64,000 nucleotides of DNA from Diphasiastrum complanatum. Lineage: Eukaryota; Streptophyta; Lycopodiopsida; Lycopodiales; Lycopodiaceae. Below are positions 30,861 through 41,491 of the stretch, one piece after another. Position 1 is the stretch's first letter. Each line of letters opens with the position of its first letter. The stretch is taken from the NCBI GenBank assembly GCA_029204225.1, contig CM055097.1:35590804-35654803 (forward strand), given 5' to 3'. The notes under the pieces were generated by a model. The model did not search any database, was not told the origin of the DNA, and saw only the letters and a program-made list of their open reading frames with translations. A program made the position numbers and the translations under genes.

Positions 30861-30933
30861 ATGAACACGAAACTCTATCGTCCAATCTGGAGAATGCAGT
30901 ATCGGTGCTGAAATTAATGCTTTTTAAAATTTT

Positions 30934-31860
30934 TCAAAGGCTTCTAATGCTTCTACTGTCCAAATAGGAACAATAGTCAGTTTGTATATAGGTCGTGCTA
31001 AGTCCGCAAAGAAGATAATAAAGATTCGATAGTAGTTCGCATGACCCATAAACACATAAAAAACTCCATGAATTGTTGCTGGCGGGCAATTCCACAATAA
31101 ATTTGATGTTAGAATAATCCGTGGCAATACCATGTCTTGATATCACATGTCCAAGCACAACTCCGTGGGAAACCCATATCTGACATTTGTCCTGATATAG
31201 AGAAATCTGATATTTGCGGCATCTTTCAAATACTTTTTCCAATCGATCCAGGTGGTCTGTATCTGTATTATGAACTCCCAAGTCGTCCAAGTAAATTTCA
31301 AGTAATTTCTGTAGATAATCTTTAAAAGCAAACTGCATTACTCTTTGGAATGAACTTGGTGCATTACAGAGTCCAAACGACATTACTTTGTAAGCATAGG
31401 TGTCCCATTCTGTTGCAAAAGCGGTTTTGTGGTGATCGGCAGGTGCGATCTTAACCTGGTTGTAAACACTAAATCCATTCAGAGGACTATAAGCTTCCAC
31501 TCCAGCAAGGCGATCCAAAATGCTTTCAGTAAAAGGTAACAAAAAGTGATCCTTCCGCGTCACTTTGTTCAACGCTTTGAGGTTCACACAGATCCTCAAT
31601 TTCCCATTTTTCTTAGGAACAATGACAATCGGTGAAATCCATTTAGTATGCTTGATGTCATAAATAAAATCGGCATTAAGCAATCTCTGAAGTTCTTTCT
31701 TTATCAGGTCCGCCACATTAGGATTACAGCGATAGAACTTTGTAACCTTTGGAACTGCATTAGGTACTAAAGGTATGGTATGTTCAATCACTGATGTTGG
31801 AATACCCTTCAAATTTTGATAAGTCCATGCAAAGCAATCTTGATACTTAATAAGTAACAA
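30934..31860 (-). pseudogene. gypsy reverse transcriptase, inside the inverted block
   Basis: The RT blocks are in order: QDCFAWTYQNLKGI, KWISPIVIVPKKNGKLRICV, LNKVTRKDHF, VYNQVKIAPADHHKTAF, SFGLCNAPSSFQRVM and the active site IYLDDLGVHN (YLDD near 31290). It continues to GHVISRHGI before degrading. An expected Asp in the LDGFSGYNQ-like block reads LNGFSVYNQ, so the enzyme is probably impaired. Confidence 0.87.
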
Positions 31861-31920
31861 TCGGAGTGCTTGATACTGTTCAGGAGTAAGTTGTGATCCA
31901 ACTTGTACAATCTTTTCAGG

Positions 31921-32719
31921 TTATCCTGGGTCAGCAAGATTCATTGGCTGCATCCTAGCTGGGTCATCGTAAACCTCTTTAGATTCTGGCATATGTTCTT
32001 CAGGTTCACGATGTGCTTTAGGTAACATGATAACCACATCATCCAGTGTATAATGTTTAAAATGTTCAGGCATATCATGCTGGACTACATCTGTTTGTTC
32101 TTTTTCGAAAGGACTTGTCTTGGATCTTCGCTTAGCCTTCTTAGCAGGAATTGATTGTGGAGGTGATGACTTTCGAGATGATAAATCTTTTTTCACAGGT
32201 GAAGACTTCCTAGACGATGATGGTATACTAGAAATCTGACTTGAAGAATCATCCTCGACTTTTCCTTTGCCTTTATCCAATAAGGGTGGCACTTCCTTTG
32301 AATCAATCTTTCGAGAAGGATTTTCCCATTTCAGGACCGTATTATAATGTTGCTTAGCTTGTTTCTTTGTCATCGATCATGTGATCCTGTCTTCCTTTAA
32401 TATAACTACTTTGGGCGGTTTTACTGTGAGTGCTTCAGGAACATTACACACTCCAAATTTGGTCGGATCCATATGATTTAGAATCTGCTCATCCGTAAGT
32501 TCTACATTGCCATCATAAGTCAAGGCATGACTCACAGGAATGAGTTCATTCTCAATCGGATCTGGTATAGGTTCCGTTGATATCCAGGCTACATTCAACA
32601 CATGCAGTGGAAGCGTGATTGGTGTATCCAAAGTTCGATCTAATAAGAAAATTTTGCTCAAATCTGATTGATTATCTTGTTGACACATATATGCTGCTGT
32701 ACAGTCAGGAGATCTAGCA
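31921..32719 (-). pseudogene. gypsy protease-RT linker, inside the inverted block
   Basis: Two frames (32377-32719 and 31921-32373) give a low-complexity, Ser/Lys/Pro-rich linker (SSSRKSSPVKKDLSSRKSS) between protease and RT. Linkers of this kind are common in Tat/Athila elements. The residues encoded beyond 32719 are antisense integrase end and do not belong. Confidence 0.7.
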
Positions 32720-32911
32720 TTGATGTACAAAACCAAGCTGATCAAGAGAAATTTGAAGTTTACCGATGAAGGCCCGTATAAAGTGAAGGAAATCTTAAAC
32801 TATGGCGCAGTAATTCTTGAGCACTTGGATGAAAAACGATTTGATACTCTAGTGAATGGCAGTCGATTACGCAAATTTTGGCAGCCTGCTCCGCCAGTTC
32901 AGCAAGCCTGA
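32720..32911 (+). pseudogene. gypsy integrase C-terminal end
   Basis: The block KLIKRNLKFTDEGPYKVKEI and VNGSRLRKFW is the integrase C-terminus and parallels the copy at 21785-21900. It lies on the plus strand just outside the inverted block and would join the core at 29399. The stop at 32909-32911 is the natural end of pol. Confidence 0.82.
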
Positions 32912-33166
32912 TCTCAATACTTTTTTTAAAATTTTAATTGTTTTTCAATTTTTTGTTTTCAATACTTAATTTGCTGAGATTTTTGAAAAAAGACAGTCAA
33001 AAGAAAAATAAAATAAAAAGTAAAAAATAAAGCAAGAAATAAGAAAAGACTGATGAGCAAAAGTCAGAAAGTCATCAACATAGGCAAGAGGAAGCACAGT
33101 AATTTTTTGATGGAAAATGACTTAGCAAATCATTGTTTTGGTCAGATTTGGCTTATACAATATCAG

Positions 33167-33513
33167 AAACCTTCGCTGAGCTCTCAGACTGTACATCCAC
33201 TCTAGATTTATCTAATTTAAAGTGGACGAAGGTTTCTATCAAGAGAAAATCCATTTTTTGAGTTAGGCGAAGTATCACTGTTATGCCATTTTGGGAACCT
33301 TCGCCGAGCATTATAACCTCATTATGAACCTTCGCCGACCTGCTAAATGATCTTAAAATGTTAAAATTAGGTTGACCATAGGTTTAGATTGTGAAAAAAT
33401 ACATTTTATGACAGCACCTAGGCGAAGGACCCTCCTGGGCGAAGGTTCATCCTTTGCCGGACCTGGAAAACATTCGCATGATAGGCTCGAATCCCCAAAA
33501 ACCTTTGCCGAGA
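33167..33513. repeat. cluster of CTTCGCCGAG-type motifs in both orientations
   Basis: The motif AACCTTCGC(C/T)GA occurs near 33168, 33296 and 33331 and, in decayed form, near 33500. Its reverse, GGCGAAGG(T/A), lies near 33224, 33422 and 33440. Inverted copies could pair in several ways. The spacer between pol and the extra ORF is otherwise non-coding. Confidence 0.65.
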
Positions 33514-33543
33514 TTTTTATAGCCTATTTTCACAGTACTGTAC

Positions 33544-36500
33544 ATGTCTGAAAATTTTTGTTCAGAATTGATCAGCCAAACTAGTATTCAGTGTAATGGA
33601 CCCACCAAATTCACCTATAAGTTGACTGAATTCGATTCATTCCTCCCTTGTGCTAGCAAAGCTCTTGCGAATTTTTCTTGCGACCAAAGCCTTCCAAAAT
33701 TTCTACATTGCTTTCTGATATACTTTTTCACGTTTTATATTTCCTTTCTGATCATCATGTCTTCCACCGATATTTCCCAGTCTCCGCGCTATACTATCCA
33801 TCGTGATGTCCCATCTGCAACGGACATCATGATTTCTCCTAGCACAAGCATGGTCACTCAGTGGATGACCCTTGCGGAGCTGCTGCTCACTGCAATGGGT
33901 ATTTATGAGAGAGCCTTTTTGGGTCACATCAATATGGATTTCATCACTCTTGCCTTCAGTACATGGAAGGAAGAGAAATCCAAATTTTATATCACTTTCT
34001 AGGGAGCCATACATAAGGTGCACGTCACTGAGGCCGCCCTTGCAGCTATAGATGATAGCATCCGGCACACAGGCCTCATCCAATCATAAGCATGCCAAAC
34101 AGACCATCAAGCCATATATTGACCTCACCAACGATCTGCACTGGACCAATGATGGCTACCTTCTTGAAGCCATCACTGAACCTTCAATCCACGCTACTGC
34201 CCAGGTACTGAACAACTTCCTGATGGTTGGCAACCTCAGGAAAGACCGCATCACATCACAGATCCTCCATAGGATAGTGGAGTCCCACACCAAGTTAGCC
34301 AAAGCCCCTCTTGAACCATATAATTGGTTCAAGACTGTTTCTGGTGAGCTCAAACAAGCTATTAAGGCCAATACTAAGCAGCAGTTTGCTGCCAACTCTT
34401 TATTGTCCCTTTTAGCCACTTCTCACTTAGAAAACAGAATCCATGGCTTCCACCTGGATTTTGTGCTTTTGGTCTACGAAGAAGCACCGGCCGAGTCATC
34501 TCACCAGGCCTTGAGTTCTCATAGTCATCGTCATCCACGCAGCGAGATCGTTATTCCTGACTCGCCTTCCGCGTCACAACGTCGCACTAGGCATACCTCA
34601 TCAGCTGCGCTTCCACCCCCTGCTATTGTTCGCACTGAACTTCCCATTCTCCCAGTCTCTAGTGCTTCCCTCGCCTGTGCTTCCATTCAAGAATAGTCTA
34701 TGACCATTGGGCCTACCATTCTCATCACAGCTGCCCAGGCCGCCTCACCCCTACACACCGAAGCCACCTCACCAAACACACAGTTCTTCATGAATATGTT
34801 CGATGATTTCGATCCCCTTGGGGCCACCAAAATTTTTGAAATGCCCCAGAGCCCTGTGCCTTTGAACTCCAATCCCCTGGAAGAGGATTCGGACATGAAT
34901 CTACTATTGGTGTTGAAGATGTTAGCCAGCAACCTCATACGGAAGATAGTCCAGCCGCACTTTGGGTCGACAAAGCTGTAAAATCACCAAAACAGTTTGA
35001 CGCCACAGTGCCTAAAGGGTTTGAAGAGGAAGACCATTCTGAAGAAGAAGTCGTAGTGGCACCTCTTCCACGCCAACCAAAGACAACTCCATCAGGTCCT
35101 CCTGCTACTGCCGCCTCCACAACCGTCGATTCTGGGGATGCTCTAGGTTTGGTTTCAAGCATTGCCCAAGTGATCCAGTCGATGCTGGATTAAAAGAAGG
35201 AAATGGAACAGAGAATCTCTGATCTGGGGTCCGAAAACACTCTGATCAGCTAGAAACTTGTCCAGCTAGATCGAGAGTTGAAGATTTCCAAAAAACACAA
35301 AGACAAGGCTGAAGCCAAAAAGAAGTTGGCCCAGGAACAAGATGATCGCTTGGAAGAATACATCAGCTCCCTGCAAAACACCTTGACAACTGCACAGGAT
35401 CAGGTGGATAAGGTCGTGTAGGATGCCAAGCAATAGGTGCAGCTATTGAAGGGGCAATTACAGATGGCTGAACAAGATCGCACGCAACTTTAAGGTGAAT
35501 TGGATGTGACCACCCTTGAGCGTGATGCGTATCTTCAAACGTGAATACCAGATCATCCGGTCACACCGACGGAGATTGCATATTTGTTCAAAAAAGTGGA
35601 GACATACAAAGTAGCCCTTCAGGGATTTCAAGGCCGCTTTGACAAGTTCAAAGGAGCAGCTTCAATCGAGTTGGCAAAGGCTAAAGAGACCATTGTCGCC
35701 TATGAAAAAGCAGAGCCGAACCACAAATCCTCGTACCAGTCATGTCGCAATTCTCCCCTCAACGTCAAGAAGCCGTACCAATGGATACATGGGTTTATTC
35801 GAACATGGACCATGGGGGAGCTCCAGATATAGCAGACCAACCGCCAACCATACCGGCAGTACAAGTAGGTCCATCTTCATTAAGGACAACACCTCTATTC
35901 AGAAGGCCCATCAGTGTTGAGGACCAGATCCAGACCTTTTTAAAGCAACATCTGCATGAGTCCTCGCGTGGTGAATGGGTTTTGAAATTTAAGACCTCTG
36001 AGATCGAGGCCGGCAAAAAGTTGGACAAAATACCTGCATTGGGAGAGCAGCCGGCATGGAGAATCACGGTTTTTGAGAAAATCCCGGAATCAATTAGGAG
36101 TTACATCGCCAGCCCTCGCCAATTGCAGGTAGATCCCTATTACGTGCCAATGCCGCGAAGAAATAAATGGAAAGATTTGGAATTGGCTATGGACAAGATC
36201 ACCATCCATACGCCCAATTGGCCAATCATCCTTCAGCCTTACAGCTGAACCATATCAGTGGATTTCCACCACGCCTTACAAGCCTATCAACGAGAGTATG
36301 TCCACTCTCCAGATCCAACGGTGCGACAATCGGCAATGTTTGCTAAAGATCTAACTCTGTTGGCATCAGTGGCAAACAGATCGGACAATTGCCTCCCTCC
36401 TCTAGCATTCGATCCAAATAAGCCGATGGCCTCAGAGCAAATCAAAGATCAGTTGTCGGTTGCTCATATATATTTTTGTGCGGCAATGATGGGAGGCTCT

Positions 36501-36667
36501 TGGGAATCACGCTTCACATCATGGACAACCTCAAAGTGGATTGCCAGAGCCCACCGTTGTTTCTTGCACACATTTTGGATTTTAATACTGCACATCTCGA
36601 TTTTATGGAGAAGATGCAGCATCATTTAATCAAGATTCGGCGCAAAGCCAATAAAAATCTCCAATAA
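33544..36667 (+). pseudogene. decayed extra ORF region between pol and 3' LTR (D2 copy 1)
   Basis: Readable blocks in order are: 33760-34002 (MSSTDISQSPRYTIHRD; WMTLAELLLTAMGIYERAF), 34052-34981 (TNDLHWTNDGYLLEAI; HGFHLDFVLLVYEEAP, then Ser/Pro-rich), 35008-35832 (acidic, then Lys/Glu/Gln-rich coiled coil) and 35742-36629 (VEDQIQTFLKQHLHESSRGE; FDPNKPMASEQIKDQLSV). Frames shift between blocks. In the coiled-coil block seven stops share one frame (35191, 35251, 35419, 35434, 35491, 35542, 35830), and each is one C-to-T change from CAA, CAG or CGA. The plan resembles the 574-codon ORF at 19740-21464. The function is unknown. Confidence 0.65.
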
Positions 36668-36702
36668 CTGCATATTGTAGGTGTCGTGGGACCGCCACCA
36701 GT

Positions 36703-36716
36703 TTTGTGGGGGATAC
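36703..36716 (+). promoter_or_regulatory. gypsy polypurine tract
   Basis: The run TTTTGTGGGGGATAC immediately precedes the TGTTGGAGGG start of the LTR. In D2 copy 2 the site reads TTTTTGTGGGAGATAA before 50065. Confidence 0.6.
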
Positions 36717-37784
36717 TGTTGGAGGGTTTGCGGATCTGAAGAAAACCCTAACCCTAGTTAATAAGTGAGAGGGATTTGGCACCCTGTTGTGTAAGTCCAA
36801 CCCGATGATCACACAGTTATTTGATTGGTTAGTTAAAAGTTAATAAAAGGACTTTAGGTCTTCTTGCTGAACTTTTAATGTCGCAAGGCCTAAATGTCAA
36901 GTTAGTGAATAAAATTGGGTTTCCCTCCAATTTTGATGGTTTCTACACTTTTTTAAATTTGAATAAAAGGAGAGGCAAGATTGGACAAATAGGATTCAGA
37001 GGCCAGGGTCCTCCTCTCTACTATAAGAAGGGACCAACTCGAGTTGCTCCTCATGTTCATTTTCTCATTTCAATATAGCAGATTGGTTCTCTTCAGAAAT
37101 GGATTGATGAATGTTCTTGCTCTCTATCTCTTTTCCTCCATCTCTCATGCTTATTTGGATTTTGCTAATTGTTGGATCTGAGTGTTATTGGGATTGTATG
37201 TTATTATACTTTTTATGAGAGAGAAAGGGAGAGAGAGATAGAGTAATCTATCTCTGTTGTGGATGTGTAGTGTTAAGGGATTGTAAGTGTTAAGAAATGA
37301 GTAGTGTTAAAGAGTAGGGTTAATGGATGTAGAGATAGATGTGAATCCTCCATTCATGTTGAAATCTGAACTAAACTATCGCACTCATGAAAACGAACCT
37401 ACGCATGACAACTAACTTCGTCTCTTTGATGCTAGATTGACTAGATCTTGGATTCAGGTTAGGCAAGGAAAGAAACCAGTAGAGAGGAGGACCCTAGCCT
37501 CTGAATCCTATTGGTCCAGTCTTGCCTCTCTTTTTATTCAAATTTAAAAAAGTGTGGGAACCATCAAAATTGGAAGGAAACCCAACTTTATTCACTAACT
37601 TGACATTTAGGCCTTGCAACATTAAAAGTTCCACAAAAAGGCCTAAAGTCCTTTTATTAACTTTTAACTAATCAATCAAATAACTGTGTGATCATCGGGT
37701 TGGACTTACACATGCAGGGTGCCAAATCTTTCTCACTTATTAACTAGGGTTAGGGTTGTCTTGAGATCCGCAAACCCTCCACCA
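36717..37784. repeat. inverted pair of gypsy LTR U3 segments (D2 copy 1)
   Basis: The left arm 36717-37022 starts TGTTGGAGGGTTTGCGG after the polypurine tract. The right arm 37479-37784 is its reverse complement, with few differences. The arms are about 306 bp and the spacer about 456 bp. The left copy runs into a TATA-like CTATAAGAAG at 37021, exactly where the similarity stops. The same structure is at 50065-51138. Confidence 0.85.
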
Positions 37785-37897
37785 GATTGAATGTTGAATT
37801 TCTCCACTAAGTTTTGAGTTTTTTTCAAGTTCTATTCAACAGTGTTTTGTTGATTTGTTCTTTTTAAATCACAACTTTTAAAGTCAGGACTTTAGAA
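37785..37897. other. short non-coding stretch
   Basis: AT-rich sequence between the inverted LTR and the gypsy linker remnant; no feature was seen. Confidence 0.4.
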
Positions 37898-38560
37898 TTA
37901 GTAGACCTTCACTTCAAGTTCACAGGAGACCTTAGGTTTGGGTCGATAGGCCACTGTGTTGACTACTTTGGACATGTGTTGAGCCATAGGCCCTGGTGAC
38001 TTAATCTCTTTTGGGATCGATTTCAGTGCATAATGTTTTTGATCGAGATACATGAGAACTTGGTCATCAGCCATCACGTCATCATTTACCGAAAGAATAC
38101 CGTCTTCCAAAATGTGGGCTACAGAAATACTAGGTTCTCCAAGCTATAGGGATTGGATCTATTATCATTAATGGAATGATGGCTTTCTCTACATCTGTAG
38201 TAGATGGGAGAATATATGTGTCTTCTGCAATAGTTTCTATCTAGCATCTAGTGGAGTCAGCACAGTCCACGATGGTAGTGCTTGTCCCCAATTGATTATA
38301 TTGATTAATCTTGTATAGTGTCCTCTTGTCATGATTGGAACACTACCGGAGTCGTCATATTTAGTGGATGACCAATCATCATAAACCTTGGCAGGCTTAA
38401 TGTGGCCAGCCGAGTCAACAATGACTCATTTTTCATTGTTGTCAAAGGTTATTTTACTACGCTTCCAATCTTGGATGATGCCTGCCATTTGTAGTCAGGG
38501 TGTACCAAGAAGGAGTGTATATGTTTGTGCATCATCGGGTAGATCGAGGATGACACAAGC
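37898..38560 (-). pseudogene. gypsy protease-RT linker remnant (D2 copy 1)
   Basis: The open part 37898-38110 reads MEDGILSVNDDVMADDQVLM and ends VSCELEVKVY. The rest, up to 38560, is readable linker in broken frames. The protease domain that precedes it in copy 2 (51911-52175) is missing here because of a 349-bp deletion at about 38560. Confidence 0.68.
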
Positions 38561-38860
38561 TGGTGAAAGATTTCACGACACTATGGAACGACATTGTGAT
38601 CTGAGCCTACAAGAGGAGTTCAGAGAAAACTTTGAGTCCCTATAGGGGTTGCTCTGTTGTGAGGATCAGAGTAGATAATGGATGTTCCGTGTTTTATTCT
38701 TCCTGCAAAAACTCATCTCAAAATTTGTTGTATCACCATTGTTCCATTCGTGGGTCATGGTAGTCTCATAGTAATGTGGAAGCTATCAAAGAGCTTCCCG
38801 TATGGTCAGCAGGTTTTTCTAGGTTTGGTTGCTACTGTTGAGTTTGGCGCTTGAGCTCGA
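38561..38860. other. no gene seen
   Basis: Sequence shared with 52263-52563; no domain was recognised. Confidence 0.4.
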
Positions 38861-39862
38861 GTGAGGACTCTAATAGGTTCTGAAGAGATGAGTCTAACAA
38901 GTTCTGGAGAGATGTGTCATGCGAGTAGGATCCTGTTTGGTTGCTTGGGACAATCTTTCAAGCTTTGTTATCGAACACACTCCGAAAATTCGGCATGGCA
39001 TTGGTTTTTTACTTTACAATCGACCGTAAAATGTCCCATTTCACCACAGATGAAGCATTTGTTGCTCATGGGCCATTTTGGGCACCCAAGCATTCAAAAG
39101 ACCTATGAGCTTCTTTGTAGGCAATTTTTCTGGCCCAGTATGAAAAAGAACGTCCAGCAATATTTAACCAGTTGCCACAAATGTAAGGTAAATAAAGTAG
39201 AGCATTTAAAGGCAGGAGGGTTGTTACACCCCTTAGATATACCAGCTGATAAATGGGAGAGTATCCCCATGGATTTTATAGTAGGCCTACCTAACACCCA
39301 AACGGGTAATGATGCTAGATGGGTCATAGTTGACTGTCTGACCAAAATGGCTCACTTTATTCCGACCAAAACAACCATTAGAGCTCCAGAGTTAGCGAGG
39401 TTGTTTGTACATGGGCTATTTGAATTGTACAGTCTACCTTCCGACATAGTCAACGATCGGGACGGTAAGTTTAATGGAAATTTTTGGAGGGCAATATTCC
39501 ATCATCTCCATACTAAACTTAACATGAGTACTATCGACCATCCACAGACAGGACGGTCAAACAAAAAGAGTAAATCAAGTGCTAGAGGATATACTTCGAG
39601 CATACGTCAGCAAAAAGCAGACTAATTGGGAGGACTATCTCTTGATATTAGAGTTTGCTTACAACAGTACCAAACATTCAGCTATGGGATATAGCCCATT
39701 ATGTTGATGTATGGTTTTCAGCCACGCTCACCCACAACTGTAGGGTTTAAACAAGAAAAAGTTGAACCAGCCAAAAATGTTTTAGAAGACCTAAACCAGA
39801 TGATAGAACATGCTAAGCGTAGCATTAGGTAGTCTCAGGATCAAGCTAGGAATTATGCAGAA
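38861..39862 (+). pseudogene. chromovirus-type gypsy integrase fragment (D2 copy 1)
   Basis: The H-H-C-C zinc domain (GHFGHPSIQKTYELL, CHKCKVNK) starts at about residue 71 of the open frame. The core has DFIVGLPNTQTG and IVNDRDGKFNG. After DHPQTGRSN a frameshift breaks the frame where the catalytic Glu region should be. The remainder (VNQVLEDILRAYVS; EFAYNSTKHSAMGYSP) is readable in other frames to 39862, where copia sequence begins abruptly. Residues before the zinc domain do not look like integrase. Confidence 0.82.
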
Positions 39863-40785
39863 TCTTTCTCATTGGATACATTTGCTTGTTTGAGTAGTTG
39901 ATTTTTCTTTTTGAAGCAATTAGAGGCATAGTGCCTCTACTTACCACAAAAGAACAATTGACTTTCTTCTTCTTTGTCTTGGAAGTAGAAGGATGAGTTG
40001 AGTCATCCTCTTCTCCATCTTTTTTCTTGTCCTTTGATTTGTCTTTGATGAAGGCTTAAGAAAACTGGTTCTTGTTCCTCCCTTTCGGTTTTTCCTTGAC
40101 AAAAAAAGCTTTGTCTTTGTCCATATGCTTGAGTTTGGTCATCCTTGAAAGTTTGTAACTTTGCCTTGCTTCTTCAGAGATGAGATTTCCTTGAAGAGTC
40201 TCCAGATTGGGCAACTCCTCCTTTATGGCATAGCATTGAACAAGATTATCATAGTCTTCTTTTAATCCATTAAGAATGACTTGTACTAGCTCATCTTGAT
40301 TGATTGTGACACCAACACAAGCAAGCTCTCTATAAAGATCTTTTACTCTTAGAACATAATTTGATGCAGTCTCCTCACTTCTTTGAAAGCTTTGAAAAAT
40401 CTGATTTCTAAGAGTGATAATTCTAGAAGTGTTCTTTGCTTCATAAAATAGACTTAAGTGCATCCCAAGCTTCTTTAGCAGTGGTGCAAGATCCTATTTC
40501 TCTTAGAATCTCATTAGAGACATTCATTTCAATGAATTGTAGAGCCATCCTAGCTCTCTTCTTAAACTTTGGTATTTCAAGTTGTGCTTGAGGCTCCTCC
40601 TCAATACCAAGTACTATGTCCATAACATCCTGGAGTATAAGAATAGACTCCATCCTAACCTTCCATATTGAAAAATTGGAGGTATTTAGTCTTTCACTTA
40701 CTTCTGGGAGATATCCTCCCACAAATGCCATAATTGTGAAGACTTTTCTTGTTAATGGACAACTATATGTTAGAGCTTGTTCCAA
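39863..40785 (-). pseudogene. copia gag with knuckle remnant (D3 copy 2)
   Basis: Frames 40441-40785 (NTSNFSIWKVRMESILILQD; CTTAKEAWDALKS) and 40056-40463 (LRNQIFQSFQRSEETASNYV; LVQVILNGLKEDYDNLVQ) together cover most of gag; a frameshift separates them at 40450. Below 40056 a knuckle remnant is readable (FFCGK, then RHYASNCFKK). This copy reaches further than copy 1 on both sides. The likely start is the Met at about 40731 (MAFVGGY). Confidence 0.83.
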
Positions 40786-41479
40786 ACAAACTAGATGTTG
40801 CTTTCAGTATAGGAATTTTCAAGGTTGAACTACCAAATCCTATCTGAAATCTTGCAACTGAATTTGAGATAGATTTCAAATATTCCACTAAAACAAGATA
40901 AACTAGATCAACTTCTCAAAATGAAATAAGGGAATAGACAAATTTTGGTTCTACTTTTGGCATGCGTGAAATGTGTCAAAAGACAACACTATCGATTTAA
41001 AGAATTCTCAATGTGTTCAATAACTCAAAACTATGTCTAGATCTCAAGTTTCTTGTATTGATTACTCAAAAAGTGGATTATGAATCAAGCAAAATCTGGA
41101 TCAAATCAAAAAGTGGTCAGTCAGATTTTGGAACCTACCATCTTTAGGAGCTTATAACTCTTGATAGACACATCAGATTGATTTGAGATCAATTGCAATG
41201 GAAAGTACATCTTATAGGCTTTCCATTAAGATATAAGATCAGTAACTTTGGACCTAAGATGAAGGAAATAAAGAAGTCTGAAAATCCTTGATTTTCACAT
41301 GTGCGGAGTTTGAGAATTCCATACAATGGCAATTCTAATATGAAAAGCTTGATTCTATCATATTTGATCCAAACAGTTTTCAAGAAAAGGTAAAGAAAAG
41401 TGGTAAACAGCTTTTTTGCTTGAATTGTACTCAAAATTCCCTACACAATCGATGATAATAGCCTGCAAAGCTTAATTTG

Positions 41480-41491
41480 GCTCTGATACCA
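41480..41491 (-). promoter_or_regulatory. copia primer-binding site (D3 copy 2)
   Basis: The minus strand reads TGGTATCAGAGC. A perfect CACACGTGTG lies only 20 bases away inside the LTR (41512-41521); copy 1 has CACACGTTTG there. Confidence 0.86.

Larger units (their letters stand above)
28109..36716 (+). mobile_element. Tat/Athila-like Ty3/gypsy element with inverted pol segment
   Basis: In the plus direction it reads gag C-terminal part, protease, then an inverted block (29399-32719) holding integrase, RNase H, RT and the protease-RT linker on the minus strand, then the integrase C-terminus on the plus strand, a repeat-rich spacer, an extra ORF region and a 3' LTR. Flipping the inverted block restores the canonical order protease-RT-RNase H-integrase. 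RT and gag features (YLDD, CX2CX3H knuckles) and an extra ORF downstream of pol fit the Tat/Athila group. The 5' LTR and gag N-terminus are missing. Confidence 0.85.

Noticed and set aside
33700-33765. Hydrophobic stretch as a membrane anchor of an envelope-like protein
   Set aside because: It lies before the likely Met at 33760 and is encoded by T-rich leader sequence; the related 574-codon ORF has no membrane segment.
36742-36757. CCCTAACCCTAG resembling telomere repeat
   Set aside because: Only two units, inside the LTR and repeated in its inverted and duplicated copies; not an interstitial telomere.
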